A stretch of DNA of 64,000 bases from Hyaloraphidium curvatum (Eukaryota; Monoblepharomycota; Hyaloraphidiomycetes; Hyaloraphidiales; Hyaloraphidiaceae): contig JAIVFI010000039.1 of the NCBI GenBank assembly GCA_025558095.1, forward strand, positions 248,001 through 312,000. Reading direction: 5' to 3'. A model generated the notes under the pieces. The model was not told the DNA's origin and ran no database searches. It worked only from the letters and a program-made list of their open reading frames with translations. This document shows positions 10,248-20,467 of this stretch, piece by piece. The stretch's first letter is position 1. Each line of letters begins with the position of its first letter. The position numbers were made by a program, and so were the translations under genes.

Positions 10248-10639
10248 GCTCAAGGCAGCAAAGGGTAATTGTAGTGAGAATCGGTGAGGTACAAGGGTTT
10301 GTGCGGATGGCCTCTCGGCTGCACGCTAGCCCTCCACTACCCTAAGTCACAGATAGGGCTAGTCCTCACACACTAACACACAGGGCAGGCAATATTGGCA
10401 GTGAACCCCACACCGGTGCCCCTTAGCAGTGTCCAGAGTCCAAGCCTCGCCGTGATGCCCGTGACCAGAGCCGCTCTTGTGGTGCCTGCACCAACCGTAA
10501 CGCCGTGAGTTTAGCACGGTAGCGACCCACGGAGAGGTATGAAGCCAGTGCCCGACCATGGTCCAAGAGACTGCAGTTGCCTCCTGATTCGGATCAAGCA
10601 TTCTCCGTGCGATGATGAGGAGCTCCGCAATGTCACGGC
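10248..10639. other. No clear gene; may hold the 3' part of the membrane-protein locus
   Basis: A minus-strand frame reads through part of this stretch but its composition becomes implausible past about 10,520. No terminator or poly(A) signal could be assigned. Confidence 0.3.
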
Positions 10640-11223
10640 GGGCATCTGAATAGAAGCCCGTGATGGCCTCAATCTGTGCATTTGCCGGCACCCAGGTTGA
10701 CCATATCAATGATGAGCAGATACAGACAGTAGACCACATATGCAAGAATCCACCCGACAACGCATGAGCCAACGGCAAGGTTGATGACCAGACCCACGAA
10801 GAGGCCAGGCAAGGTGGTGGCGTAAAAGTTTGAAGACGAAATGACGGGGCAGGACCGCCAGGAGCCAGCAAAATGGGCATGCAAGCGGGAGTACAAGTCG
10901 GGGCTTTGGATCGTGTATATATTTGGCGAAGAACCACTCGCAGTGATCAAGGCGCGGCGGTGCACGGCCAAGAGATTACCGAGAGCGAGGTGCATGGCGC
11001 GGTGTTAGAGCCGCAACGCCAGCTGTAGAGCGGCCAGGTTCTGTGCAGGCCGCGAAACAACGTTGGCACAGTGGAACACCACGTTGCGGAGCAAGTACAA
11101 CACCATGACTGCTGCGGCCCACGGTGCCGAGAACGAATCCGCGCCGAATGTCACGAGGGAGGTCCACACGAGAGACGCGCCGATCAGGTACGCAAGGCAA
11201 AGCCTCGTGCACATTTCCAGCAA
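10520..11223 (-). pseudogene. Multi-pass membrane protein, unidentified, probably frameshifted
   Basis: Two minus-strand segments encode hydrophobic helices. One at about 11,010-11,210 contains CLAYLIGASLVWTSLV and AAAVMVLYLL. One at about 10,665-10,840 contains LPGLFVGLVINLAVGSCVVG and ILAYVVYCLYLLIID. A hydrophilic, helical stretch at 10,520-10,680 (DARRDIAELLIIARRM) sits in another frame. I could not link the segments with introns of credible length (the last junction would need an 18-bp intron), so a broken gene is likely. No family is recognised. Confidence 0.4.
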
Positions 11224-11501
11224 ACACAGAAGTCAGCGACAGGGGCCCCGACGTTCCGTTCCATCTCTCCTCCGGCAAGCAAGCTCACAGGTACACTGTA
11301 AGGCGGAGCGAAAGAGCGTCTGCTCGTTGGGTGAGATTTGGGCGAATGGTGCCGGGCGCGGCGGGCAGTCTGCGAGTGTTCAGTCAGCCAAGACCCGCCG
11401 TTGCTCCGAACGGCCAGGCTGGACCGCGCGCCCCAGAGTCAGTGCCCGATCGCGCACCAATGCAGAGTCACAGCGGTGCCAGCCAGGGTGCCAGCGAGCA
11501 G

Positions 11502-12559
11502 TTAAATGCGCAGTGACAACACGGATCGTACATCATCAACGTATCTCAACGAATCAAGGAAAGGAAGCAAATCAAGGAGCGATTCATCAAGAGGATCGCT
11601 AATCCATCCATCAATCGGAATACCGTTGTCTACAGGGGCGGGGGGCGTCAGCAAGCAAACAACAGCAGCTCTAGCAAACACTCCCACCCTGGTTTATGGC
11701 GTAGGAGATGGGCGAATTGTCAATGAGGAAAACTCGGGACAAGTCCGGCTCGATGATGGCTAGATCCTTGATGTACGTTCCGTTGTGTTGGGTGCAGGAC
11801 TTTGCAACGACGATGCCGCGGGGCCCGGTTCGTGAGGGTGCCGTCGGCGACGCCACGTGCCAGCTCACCTGTCGAAAATACCGCCGACTGATGAGCGTTC
11901 TCGAGACGTCCAAGTAATCGATGACGGGATCGGCATATTCCGGCATCGAAGCCGTGAAAATGACCACGTCGTACCACTCGCTGACCTAGAGAAACGTTCC
12001 AGCAAACGACGTAAACCAGCGAATCCCCCTTGCACGCATATGTGGTCCGGACCTTTCGCAGGAAAAAGTCGACGAAAGGTCTCTTGTATATGTAGTAGAG
12101 GCATACGTGCTTGTCGACGAGCACTTCGATCACGTGGTCGTGGTTGCGGGATCCGCGCGACGTCGAATGAATCAGAGTCTCATCGAGATCCAGGACCAGT
12201 GTTTTCCGCTTGCCCGGGGTACTGGCCGAATCATAGCCGCGCCATAGGCAGTAGTTGCCAAAGAGCACGGCCGACAGCCGGCGCGCGCGCGCAACAATCG
12301 CAGCCGGCACAGTAAAGGCAGGTCCGTCGCGTCGTCTTCGAGAAATATTGCCGCCTTTTCTAGCCCCGGCCCCAGCCCCGAGCCGCGTCAGGCCCCGCTG
12401 TTCGGCTGAACGCCCGGTCGAAGAGCGGCCATCGGAACGCGTCGTCGCCCCACTTCGTTTGCTTAAAGGCATTACAGCCGCCAGGAGATCGTATGTAACA
12501 TTCGCTGTCGTCAAGAGAGTCCTTCGGAGAAACGAAAGGGGGGATCTTTCGTCTGGCAT
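11502..12559 (-). CDS. CTDNEP1/NEM1-type HAD phosphatase
   Basis: This belongs to the FCP/SCP-like phosphatases of the nuclear envelope/ER that dephosphorylate lipins in the NEM1-SPO7 pathway. Exons are 12053-12559, 11869-11985, 11688-11799 and 11502-11629 with introns of 67, 69 and 58 bp. The model joins the catalytic [12 protein letters not shown] (DxDxT) to [20 protein letters not shown], then VFLIDNSP, then [20 protein letters not shown] and a final [18 protein letters not shown], all in family order. The N-terminal ~130 residues are basic and low-complexity, possibly with a short membrane-association segment ([14 protein letters not shown]). The ATG at 12559 is the first in frame; an upstream GTG is not needed. 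Intron phases agree throughout. Confidence 0.92.
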
Positions 12560-12667
12560 TTGGAGTTCGCGGCCCGGGCGGGTTTCGTCGCTGTCGATCA
12601 CTCGATGGTCGTCCCGTGCTAAAGCTCATGGCCGCAAGCCATCAATCATTCAATTGCAATGCCGGCA

Positions 12668-14936
12668 CTACATTCTTTGCTTCTTCTTCCTATGTTGCTC
12701 AATGTACTTCTGATCTTCCTGTTTGATCGCGAACGACCATCAGACGAATCGAACCGGCATCGTGGGACGCACGAACCTCATCGTTGAAAGAGACCTCTGC
12801 CTCAACTTCCGGCACTGCCTTCTTCGCCGACTTCTTCTTTTCCTTCTGGAGAGGTTGCGGGTCCTCGACCGCAGCAAGCGTTTGCACATCAGCATGCTTC
12901 GGGATCTTGTTTGACAGCTCTGAAGAGAAGTCAGCCACGATCAACCGAAGCATGAGAAAAGGGCGCAGGCACCCACTTCGAAGCTAGCGGTACCGACGCA
13001 CCATTGGAAAGAACGTCAGAACTCTTGAACTGGCCATGCATCACACCCACCTTTGCAACAAAGAACCCGTCCATGTTGTTGACGTGGGGATAGTAGCGCC
13101 TCGTGAGAGACAGAGACGGTGCAAAAGTCTTGCCCCGGAAGCTGGTGAAACCCTCCTTGCCAAACTCCAAGCCCGTTGGCACAAGCTTGACATTGGGCCG
13201 CTTCTTCAGCGCGTAGTCAACGACATCCTCGTTCTCCTCCACCGTGACGGAGCATGTCGAGTAGACGATGTAGCCGCCAGACTTCGAGTTGGCGTCCACG
13301 GAATCGATCGCGGCAAGGATGAGCTGCTTCTGAAGGTGGGAGAGCATCTGGAAATCCTGCTCGGTCTTGGTGCGGAGAGTTAGGTAGGGTAACCACAACA
13401 CGTCTGGCGAAAGGCTACCTTGCTCGTCTTAACCGAGGGGTCCTTGGATATGACGCCCGTCCCGCTGCAGGGAGCGTCCAGAAGGACTCGATCGAAACCA
13501 CCAATGACCTTGGGAAACTCCCTAGCATCGTAGTTGGAAACGGAGGTGTTCGTGACGCCCATGCGGTGTATGTTGGCGACGAGTCCCCGGCAGCGATCGC
13601 GGTTCGCATCGTTGGCAAAGACCATGCCGGTGTTCTTCATCAAGGCGGCCATGTACGTGACTTTTCCGCCCGGTGCGGAGCACATGTCCAGGATACGCTC
13701 GTTTTCCTGCGGAGCAAGAGCCATGACGGGGAGAAAGGAAGAGGCAGCCTGGAGTATGTAGTGGCCCGCCATGTACTCGGGAGTGGCACCTGACGGAGCG
13801 AGAGCGATCAATCTTTGGCGACGCGACCACGGCGCCGCGGGCCCCACCTATGGGAACGGAAGACTCGAACACCTGGAGGCCGACTTTCGACCATTTGCCG
13901 ACGGAGTCCAAGTTGACTCCACGATTGATCAAGGCCTGCACGAGGTCTCGCCGCCTGGTCCGCAGAGTGTTGGTCCGAATGACTACAGGCCGGGGAACCT
14001 CGTTCGCCTCGAAGAAGGCGACCGCCTACACGTGTGGCACGATCATCAGCGTTACAGCGACCAGCAAGCGCCTTTCGAGCTCACTTCCGGGGGGGTGAAA
14101 AGATGAAAAAGCTTCTCGACCATGAAGTCCGAGTAGCCGTAATAGAGGGCCAAGTCCTTGAGCAGCTGCTCAAGGTAGTCCGTTCTCGGCCGGTCGGGAT
14201 CCCGCAGTTCCTTGAAGTTACCGAGGACCCGGATCACATCCTGGATCCGTTGCTGCACCAGGGCCAAATCCGGTGCTACCAAAGTGTCCTTCTCGATCTC
14301 CTGCCCGCTCGGAAGAACGAACTTTTGGGTCTCCGAGATGTTTGTCTGCAGCAGCTCCGCGTCGGAATCCGAGCCTCCGTCTCTGTCCCCTTCTCCCTCC
14401 GAAGCGTCCTGGAACTCGTTCTCCTCCTCATCATCGTCAAAGTCGTCCGCGAGGAGCTCCTCCTCCTCGTCGTCTTCTTCCGCAGCTTCAGAGTCTTCTG
14501 ACCCGTCCTCCTCGTCGTCTAGCTCGGCCCCATCGAACGAGTCTCCCATCGATTCTCCGCCCTCACTCGAATCTCCAACCTCCTGATGTTCATCGCTCGA
14601 GCTCGCGTCCAGCTCGGGGTTCATCCGCGCGGTTCCGTTTGCCGAACCAGTAGACACTCTTTGGCCCGCGGCAACTCCGGCCTCCGACGAGCTGACTTCC
14701 GAATCGCTGATGTCCTCGTCGCTTTCCGCTTGTTTGCGTTTTCTTTTGGACAGAGATGGCCCCGGAGGACGGCCCAGCCCCTTGCCTCGCCCATCAGCCT
14801 GCCCGCCGGACTTTGACCGGGCGACTGGACTTGGCTTGCCGCGTCGACCGCCCAGGCCCCTGCCTCGGGAAGGTCGACCTGGCGACACCTCCAGCGCCGC
14901 CGGTGGCGGCTGCTTGTTGCGGCTTTTCCTGCTCAT
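12668..14936 (-). CDS. NOP2: NOP2/NOL1 25S rRNA m5C methyltransferase
   Basis: This nucleolar RNA cytosine-C5 methyltransferase acts in large-subunit rRNA maturation. Six exons fit: 14085-14936, 13848-14025, 13419-13789, 13047-13365, 12777-12919 and 12668-12718. They total 1914 nt, 637 aa. The N-terminal 200 residues carry a Lys/Arg start and a long Asp/Glu/Ser acidic tract. The catalytic core shows [10 protein letters not shown] (SAM site), [19 protein letters not shown] with one catalytic Cys, and [12 protein letters not shown] with the other. The short last exon encodes [16 protein letters not shown], recovered by a GAG/GT donor and CAG/GA acceptor. In the fourth exon the second of two adjacent GT donors keeps frame. 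Confidence 0.95.
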
Positions 14937-15295
14937 TTCGGCTCTGGAGTGTTGTTTTGGCTTGTTTACACACTCGGCGTCGGATCTGCGCCTGATCTCT
15001 CTTCTCCTCGCTCCCCAAACCTCGCAAGCCCACGAGTGTGAAAAGAACGAGGTAGAGAAGCACCAGGCCACACGGGCATTCGTCGCGGTTCCCTTGAGCA
15101 GGCAGGGGTATCCAACCCACGTGACGTGTAGATCGGAAAGAACAGCAGACTATCTGCACCCTTCCGTCAAGCGCGGAAGCACGACCGGTGGAACAATCCG
15201 TCTGCTAGGCAGGTTGCGTATGTGCAGCAAGGACACGCATGGCCAAAACGTGGCAAGGCGGTCCAAGAGCGCCGTCAAGACGCCGTTGCCCACAC

Positions 15296-15834
15296 CTGGC
15301 GGTCCATGGGGCACTGCTGTCGAGCATCTTGCTGGAGCCACTTCAAAAGACAGTGCAAATGGAAGACATGGCGGCAGCGGCCCCAGACTTCCAAGGAAGG
15401 ACAGGTTCGGAGACGAGGTGGACAAGCACAAACACCGGAGGAGAGAGTTGCAAGCCACCGGTATCAGCGAGAGATCCGGCGAAGATGAGGCAGAGCAAAT
15501 GCGAGGCGTGAATGAGAAAGCAGGTAGATTCCCGGCTGAAGCGAGACGCACTCAGCGGGCACTCGTCCCCGGGAACCTTGCAATCCGGGCAGCAGCCGTC
15601 AAAGGCGTTCCTGCAGATCCCACACACGTCGTCGTCATCGCTGACGTTCCATTTCCAGACCGCAACCGCGTTCCAGCTGGGCCGAGGAAGCGTGAGCGAT
15701 GCGCGCGCGAGGCAGAAGGTCCCAACTCGCGACCAACCCTGCACCGCGGCGAGGACGCGACGGTCAGAGGCGTCTACAGCAGACATGAAGAGACGGCGGG
15801 AACGAAGAAGCTCACTCTTGACGCGGACCTTCAT
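15296..15834 (-). CDS. APC11: APC11-like RING-H2 subunit of the anaphase-promoting complex
   Basis: APC11 is the catalytic RING-H2 subunit of the APC/C ubiquitin ligase. Exon 1 (15834 to about 15815) reads MKVRVK. Exon 2 (15552-15676) reads WNAVAVWKWNVSDDDDVCGI...CCPDCKVPGDECPL. Exon 3 (15296-15387) reads IWGRCRHVFHLHCLLKWLQQ...CPMDRQ. The Cys/His ligands match the family. Two problems remain. The first intron does not obey GT-AG by one base: CAAGA/GTGAGC would be canonical if one more G were present. And the usual terminal EWKF motif was not found after the donor at 15295, so the 3' exon is unresolved. Identity is secure; the exact ends are not. Confidence 0.85.
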
Positions 15835-15851
15835 TCCCCGAGTGTGGTCGA

Positions 15852-16145
15852 GTGGACGTGCGTCCCGCGGCGCCGGCCGGTGCCGATCAAAGTACACCGT
15901 GGTCACCGAACCTCCGGAGGTCATCGCGAGCCATCGCCGCGCTGGCACGCGAATCCGCGCCGCCGCCGCCGCCCCGGCCCGACTGCATCGGCTGCCGCAT
16001 CGTCGGGTTCGCGGCGTTCGCGGGCCTCGGCGCGCACCTCGTCAACACCTCGCGCACCTGGAAAGCCGCGCCGCCCGCGCGCGCCCTGCTTGCCACCGCT
16101 GGCGTGGCGTTGGCCGGCGTGGGCGTCCACAGGCTGGTGGCGTAG
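15852..16145 (+). CDS. DMAC1-like small membrane protein, 97 aa
   Basis: A single exon. A Pro/Ala-rich lead is followed by DCIGCRIVGFAAFAGLGAHL and a second hydrophobic segment (LATAGVALAGVGVHRLV). The DCxxCR start of a two-helix hairpin resembles the DMAC1-like domain (PF15055, formerly DUF4536), known from mitochondrial complex I assembly in animals. Function here is inferred from that resemblance only. It lies head-to-head with APC11 (18 bp between start codons) and only 19 bp upstream of the BAG gene on the same strand. Confidence 0.6.
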   Translation: MDVRPAAPAGADQSTPWSPNLRRSSRAIAALARESAPPPPPRPDCIGCRIVGFAAFAGLGAHLVNTSRTWKAAPPARALLATAGVALAGVGVHRLVA

Positions 16146-16164
16146 CGACGCCAGCGGCACGGAC

Positions 16165-16881
16165 ATGGAGGCGCCCGCGACCTTCACAGTGCAATACGAC
16201 CGGCGGAAGCTCACGGTCAACATGCCGCTGGACCGTCCCCTGGCAGCACTCCGGGACCTGCTGGCAAAGGAGACCGGATTGCCGCCGGAAAGACAGAAAC
16301 TGTTTTGCTCGGGCGTGGTCATGGCAGACGACGGCGCATCGCTCCGCCGCTACATCAGGCCGGGGTCGAGGCTTATGCTGATAGCGACCGGACCGAAGGA
16401 CGCCCCGGCGCCGCCACCGAAGGACAGTGCCCGAAATGGAGCGAATGGTGCTGGAGTCGGACGTCATGGTCCCGGGCACCAGCGTCACCACGGCCACAAG
16501 CAGCCCGCTGCTGGTTCTCCATCGTCGACGCGCGAGGAAGAATCCATCCGGCAGCTGGATGCTGCTTTAGCGCAGGCAAAGCAGCAGTACCTTCCCATGT
16601 TGGATGGACTTTCCGCAGCGGCAAAGGCCTTTGCGGCGGACCAGACATTGCCACCCCCTAGGGAGCTGAAGCTGCCGCCGCACGTGACCATGCGCTCCCA
16701 TCTCCTGGATATGTACGGCCGAGTCACGGAGGGGTTGATGAAAGTTTTGCTCGAGATTGACAACGTGCAGCTCGAGGATGGCGAGGAGGAAGCTCGCGCG
16801 AAGAGGAGGCAGGCTGTCAAGCTGGTGCAGGACTTTCTGGACCGCGCAGACAGCATCAAGGGCTCCATTCCGCCAGTGTAA
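16165..16881 (+). CDS. BAG-domain co-chaperone with ubiquitin-like domain, 238 aa
   Basis: BAG proteins bind the HSP70 ATPase domain and act as nucleotide-exchange factors. Residues 5-75 form a ubiquitin-like fold (FTVQYDRRKLTVNMP... LPPERQKLFCSGVVMADD). A Gly/His/Pro-rich linker follows to about residue 115. The remainder is a three-helix BAG region ending KRRQAVKLVQDFLDRADSIK. It is a single exon; the ATG at 16165 is the first one giving a complete Ubl. With only 19 bp separating it from the upstream DMAC1-like stop, it may share a transcript or have a promoter inside that gene. Confidence 0.88.
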   Translation: MEAPATFTVQYDRRKLTVNMPLDRPLAALRDLLAKETGLPPERQKLFCSGVVMADDGASLRRYIRPGSRLMLIATGPKDAPAPPPKDSARNGANGAGVGRHGPGHQRHHGHKQPAAGSPSSTREEESIRQLDAALAQAKQQYLPMLDGLSAAAKAFAADQTLPPPRELKLPPHVTMRSHLLDMYGRVTEGLMKVLLEIDNVQLEDGEEEARAKRRQAVKLVQDFLDRADSIKGSIPPV

Positions 16882-16972
16882 CCAAAGCGGAGGGGTGGCG
16901 TTGATCGAAACGTGCACAAAAGTCTATTCCACCCCGTCGGTCCATTCGTCCGTGGCCAGCCGTTACATGGCT

Positions 16973-18937
16973 TTAAAAGTGATCCCAGTCGTCGTCCTCC
17001 GGTTTGTTCGCGGATTGCTTCAGCGGGCTGGCTTTCGTTGCACCGTACCCAGTCGTCCTCGAGGTCGAAGGCGAGGCACGTCCTGACGGGGAGGCACGCC
17101 CCGACGGCGAAGCACGGCCGCCAGAGGGAGAAGCCCGCCCACTACCACCCCACGAATCCACCGGTGCCGTCTGTGCCCGCGAAGGAAACTTGCTGCCCGA
17201 CCCGCCCGAGTTGCGGTTCCCATAATCTCCCCACCCGTCGTCTTGCTTGTACCCTCCGTTGGACCACTGATCTCCGTCGTCGTCGTCGTCCTTGTATGCT
17301 GCCCATCCGCCGTCCGCGCCTTCCCTCGACTTGGAATCCGTCCCACCGTAGGAGCCGTTCGAAGCTTCGAACGAGGCCCAGCCTTCGTTTTGAGAGGCAG
17401 AACCCGGGCCAGAGGATCCGGCAGTGGAATCGAAAGTAGCCCAAGCCTGCTTGCCCGTTTCAGTCACCTGACGAAGGGTAAGCGATTCCGTGGTGCTGAA
17501 TGACCCGAGACGCCCACCTTCTTCCCAAGCTTGGACATGCCATCAATGAGAGATTCCACTGCATGACCCTCGCGGATCGCAGCGGCTCCGGGTTTGAGAA
17601 CGTTCTCGTCGAGCTGAGCGGCAACGAGGGTTGATGATATCACGACAATCTCGCCACAACCACAAAACCCACCTTCTGCGTGATGACTTGCGCAGATGCC
17701 ATGGCCACCTTGGCTCCTTGGTCAAGGTACTGCGCCGCCGTGCTCGAAAACATGCTCCAGCCTTTGCTCAGGCTGCCCAGCACATCCTCGGTGTCGAAAG
17801 GCAGCGCAGATGCGCCGCCGCGGCCCGAAAACGATGAAGATCCACCGGAAGAAGCCTGGAAGTTGGGGTTTCCGAACCCTGAGTACTTTCCTCCTTGCGA
17901 TGGCGCCAGTCCGTCAGGCCTCTGCGAGTTGCTGGCCCCCATCCGCGCAAAGTACGCTTCGTTCCGCGCACGATCGGTCTGGGGCGCGCGAGAGGAAGAA
18001 CCGTCGAACACCGGTTCACTCTGGGGGCGCTGCACAGGATCCCCCCGAGGCTGACGAGGCGGCTCATTCCTGGCGCTTTCCCAGGCGTCCCATCCCGAGT
18101 TTGAAGAAGATTTCGGGGGGCTGCTGAAGTCGAGAAGATCGCGATCGTCGTCCTGGTACGTCGATTTGCCGGTGCCCTGCTTGGGCGGGGGCTTTGGCCG
18201 AGACGGAGAGGGAGTCCACGGCCTGCCTTCGGCCTCTGCAGCCAGTTTCTCGCGGTACTGGCGCGCAAAATCAGAGTTGTACTTTTCCTGGATCGACATG
18301 CCATCGCGGTAGTCGGACGAGGCCTTGAAGAAGGTGAGGCACTTCTTGTTGCCGCCTATCTGCATCCGCTTGACCTGGTCCTCCCGCCAAGCATCCATCG
18401 TTATCGAGCGAACGAAGGAAATGTGAACGCCGAGGCCTCGATGTTGGCTGGGGGGGGAGACCAGCATCAGAACCAAAGAACAGACGCCAGCGACAATGGC
18501 AACAGCAAGGCTAGCCAGAAAGCGCAGGGCCAAGAGCCGGGAGCCGTCAAAGGCGGTGGCTTCGCTCACAAGATTGTGCAGAGCAAGCTGCACTGGCGTT
18601 GCGGATCACCCAGGATGGCCAATCGTCGTTCCCGCCACCACTACGGGAAGTACGGCCTTCATCTTAGCCGAGGCCAAAGAATGGGGCAGCTTCCCAAATA
18701 GCAAGCAACTACCAGCAGCACGAGGCTGCCTATCTCCGCCTCGGGCCATATCCGGGTGCCTGCACCATCCACTCACCCCGAGCACTCCAGGCAGAAGAAC
18801 GTGCCGTACGACACGCTGGCCCACTGAGGATTGGGGGCCCCGCAGTCGACGCAATTGCTGTTGCCATCCTCCTTCCTTCGCTGAAGGTCCAATAGCAGTT
18901 GCCGAAAGTAGCGCTCGCCGCCCGCCGCGGCAGCCAT
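16973..18937 (-). CDS. ArfGAP1/GCS1-like Arf GTPase-activating protein, 508 aa
   Basis: It stimulates GTP hydrolysis by Arf in COPI vesicle traffic at the Golgi. Exons 18777-18937, 17673-18447, 17518-17613 and 16973-17467 total 1527 nt. The zinc finger reads [21 protein letters not shown], split by an unusually long 329-bp intron after Ser-Gly, then [19 protein letters not shown] with the arginine finger. The middle holds amphipathic, Ser/Gly-rich sections resembling ALPS-type lipid-packing sensors ([18 protein letters not shown]). The C-terminus carries four GRASPS-like repeats and ends EDDDWDHF, an acidic Trp motif like those that bind coat or adaptor proteins. All phases agree. Confidence 0.93.
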
Positions 18938-19110
18938 GGCGTCGAGCCGAGGCGCAAGGGCCGCTGCGGTCACGATGCGCGGAAGACGGAGGCGCGGAAC
19001 GGGCCCCCGGGGCTGGCGCGGTGCTCGAATGCAAAGTGTGAGCGGGCGTTAGGGACCTGATGTTTGGCGCTGCGGTGCATGGAAGCGCGGGAAGTCGATA
19101 GTAGTTCTAG

Positions 19111-20448
19111 ATGTCTTCCGCGCTTGCCCGTGCTGGGGCAGCTTTGCTTCGGCTGGCGCAGTTCTTCGGCGGTTCCGGATCGGATGGGGTGGACATCGAG
19201 CCGTTGGAGACCGCCCTGGCTACCTTCGCCGGGAGCATCGCCCTCATAGACGCTGGCGAGATGGATGACGCGTCCCGCATCGCTGCCCTAGCTGAAATGG
19301 ACGGCTGGCTCGCCGCACACAGCTCCGTGCTTCCTTTTCCCGTCACGGGCGCCGTTGTGGACAAGATGATGGAACTCGCTGCTTCTCGCGACGGAGATGA
19401 CGAAGCCGCTCAAGCGAACGAACTCACCGTGCAGGCGATTCGGGATCGTTATTCGTCGTTCCTCGTATTGATGGAGGATGATCGCGAGGCGATGTATGCA
19501 GGGGAGGACGCAGAACCGGTCGAAGTGCGCACCGCGGACACCGCAGGGGACGCACAGGCTGGGGAAGCGGCACGGACGATCGAGCTTGCAGAGCAATGGA
19601 AGATGACCAGGGAGGGCTCTTATTTGGACGACCTGGTTGCGCTTGTGGAACCTCATCTGGGGGACGCGGTGCTGGAGCTGCGACCGACGCCGTCGCTTGC
19701 CTTGGTCTTCAGCCTCGCTCGTCGCTCTCCTGAAGCTACCTTCTTCCCCTCTTTCCCCCCTCGAGGTGACACACCTGTCCCGCAGAGGCCGGCGGAATGC
19801 CCGGCAAATCTTGCCGCTCCGATCGAGGTCGACCCCAACGATCCATCGTTCTATCACCGCGGGCGGCTTGTTCGCAACTCGCGCAAGACGGTTCCGCCCC
19901 TTCCCGAGACCTTCTCTTGCGTTCTCGCAAGCTGCATCGATTCCTTGCGCTATCAAGCGTCCCTCGTCGAGTGCGTGCTGCGCGGTTGCAGGTTGCTCGT
20001 GCGTCCAAGCGGCAAAGCTGTGCTATGGACATGCATCGGGCAGGAGGACGCGCGGGAATGGGAGGCCGGGATACTCGTAAAGGAGAGTGACCACTCCACC
20101 CGGAATTTGCCCCTTCCCTCGGAAGCCGTCAAGTCCGACACAGACCCCACCGTAGACCATATCAGTGGCTCCGCAGCGGCTCTTCCGGACGTTTCCATCG
20201 GTGTGGCCTCGGGACACGGTCCTGCACCTGATGCCCAAGGAGAAGAGCTCGAACCAACCCTTCGCGGGATCGTGGATCAGCATCTCGTCCCGCTGGCTTG
20301 GCGATGCTTGTTTAGGCACGCGAGCTCCGAGCTGGTGCCTATTTCGGACGGAGACGGACATGCCGGTGGGCCGACAGCGCTACTGGTCCTCGCATTCGTG
20401 CGAGATGAGGTCAGCGAGGATGATGACGTGGATTTGACAGTCTTTTGA
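19111..20448 (+). CDS. Unknown protein, 445 aa
   Basis: One uninterrupted exon with a natural, acidic-balanced composition. The first ~150 residues look helical (MSSALARAGAALLRLAQFFG, then an Asp/Glu-rich section). The middle holds YLDDLVALVEPHLGDAVLEL, then a possible beta-rich part with SCVLASCIDSLRYQASLVEC. The end is acidic (DEVSEDDDVDLTVF). There is no signal peptide, transmembrane segment or catalytic motif I can name. The 3' end is 19 bp from the convergently transcribed epoxide hydrolase, so the two 3' UTRs probably overlap. Confidence 0.7.
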   Translation: MSSALARAGAALLRLAQFFGGSGSDGVDIEPLETALATFAGSIALIDAGEMDDASRIAALAEMDGWLAAHSSVLPFPVTGAVVDKMMELAASRDGDDEAAQANELTVQAIRDRYSSFLVLMEDDREAMYAGEDAEPVEVRTADTAGDAQAGEAARTIELAEQWKMTREGSYLDDLVALVEPHLGDAVLELRPTPSLALVFSLARRSPEATFFPSFPPRGDTPVPQRPAECPANLAAPIEVDPNDPSFYHRGRLVRNSRKTVPPLPETFSCVLASCIDSLRYQASLVECVLRGCRLLVRPSGKAVLWTCIGQEDAREWEAGILVKESDHSTRNLPLPSEAVKSDTDPTVDHISGSAAALPDVSIGVASGHGPAPDAQGEELEPTLRGIVDQHLVPLAWRCLFRHASSELVPISDGDGHAGGPTALLVLAFVRDEVSEDDDVDLTVF

Positions 20449-20467
20449 AAGAGAACAATCGCGCCGT

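Noticed and set aside
14710-16881. A 723-codon plus-strand frame including the BAG gene
   Set aside because: Only the part from 16165 shows conserved domains. The upstream part is antisense to NOP2 and APC11 and lacks coding character.
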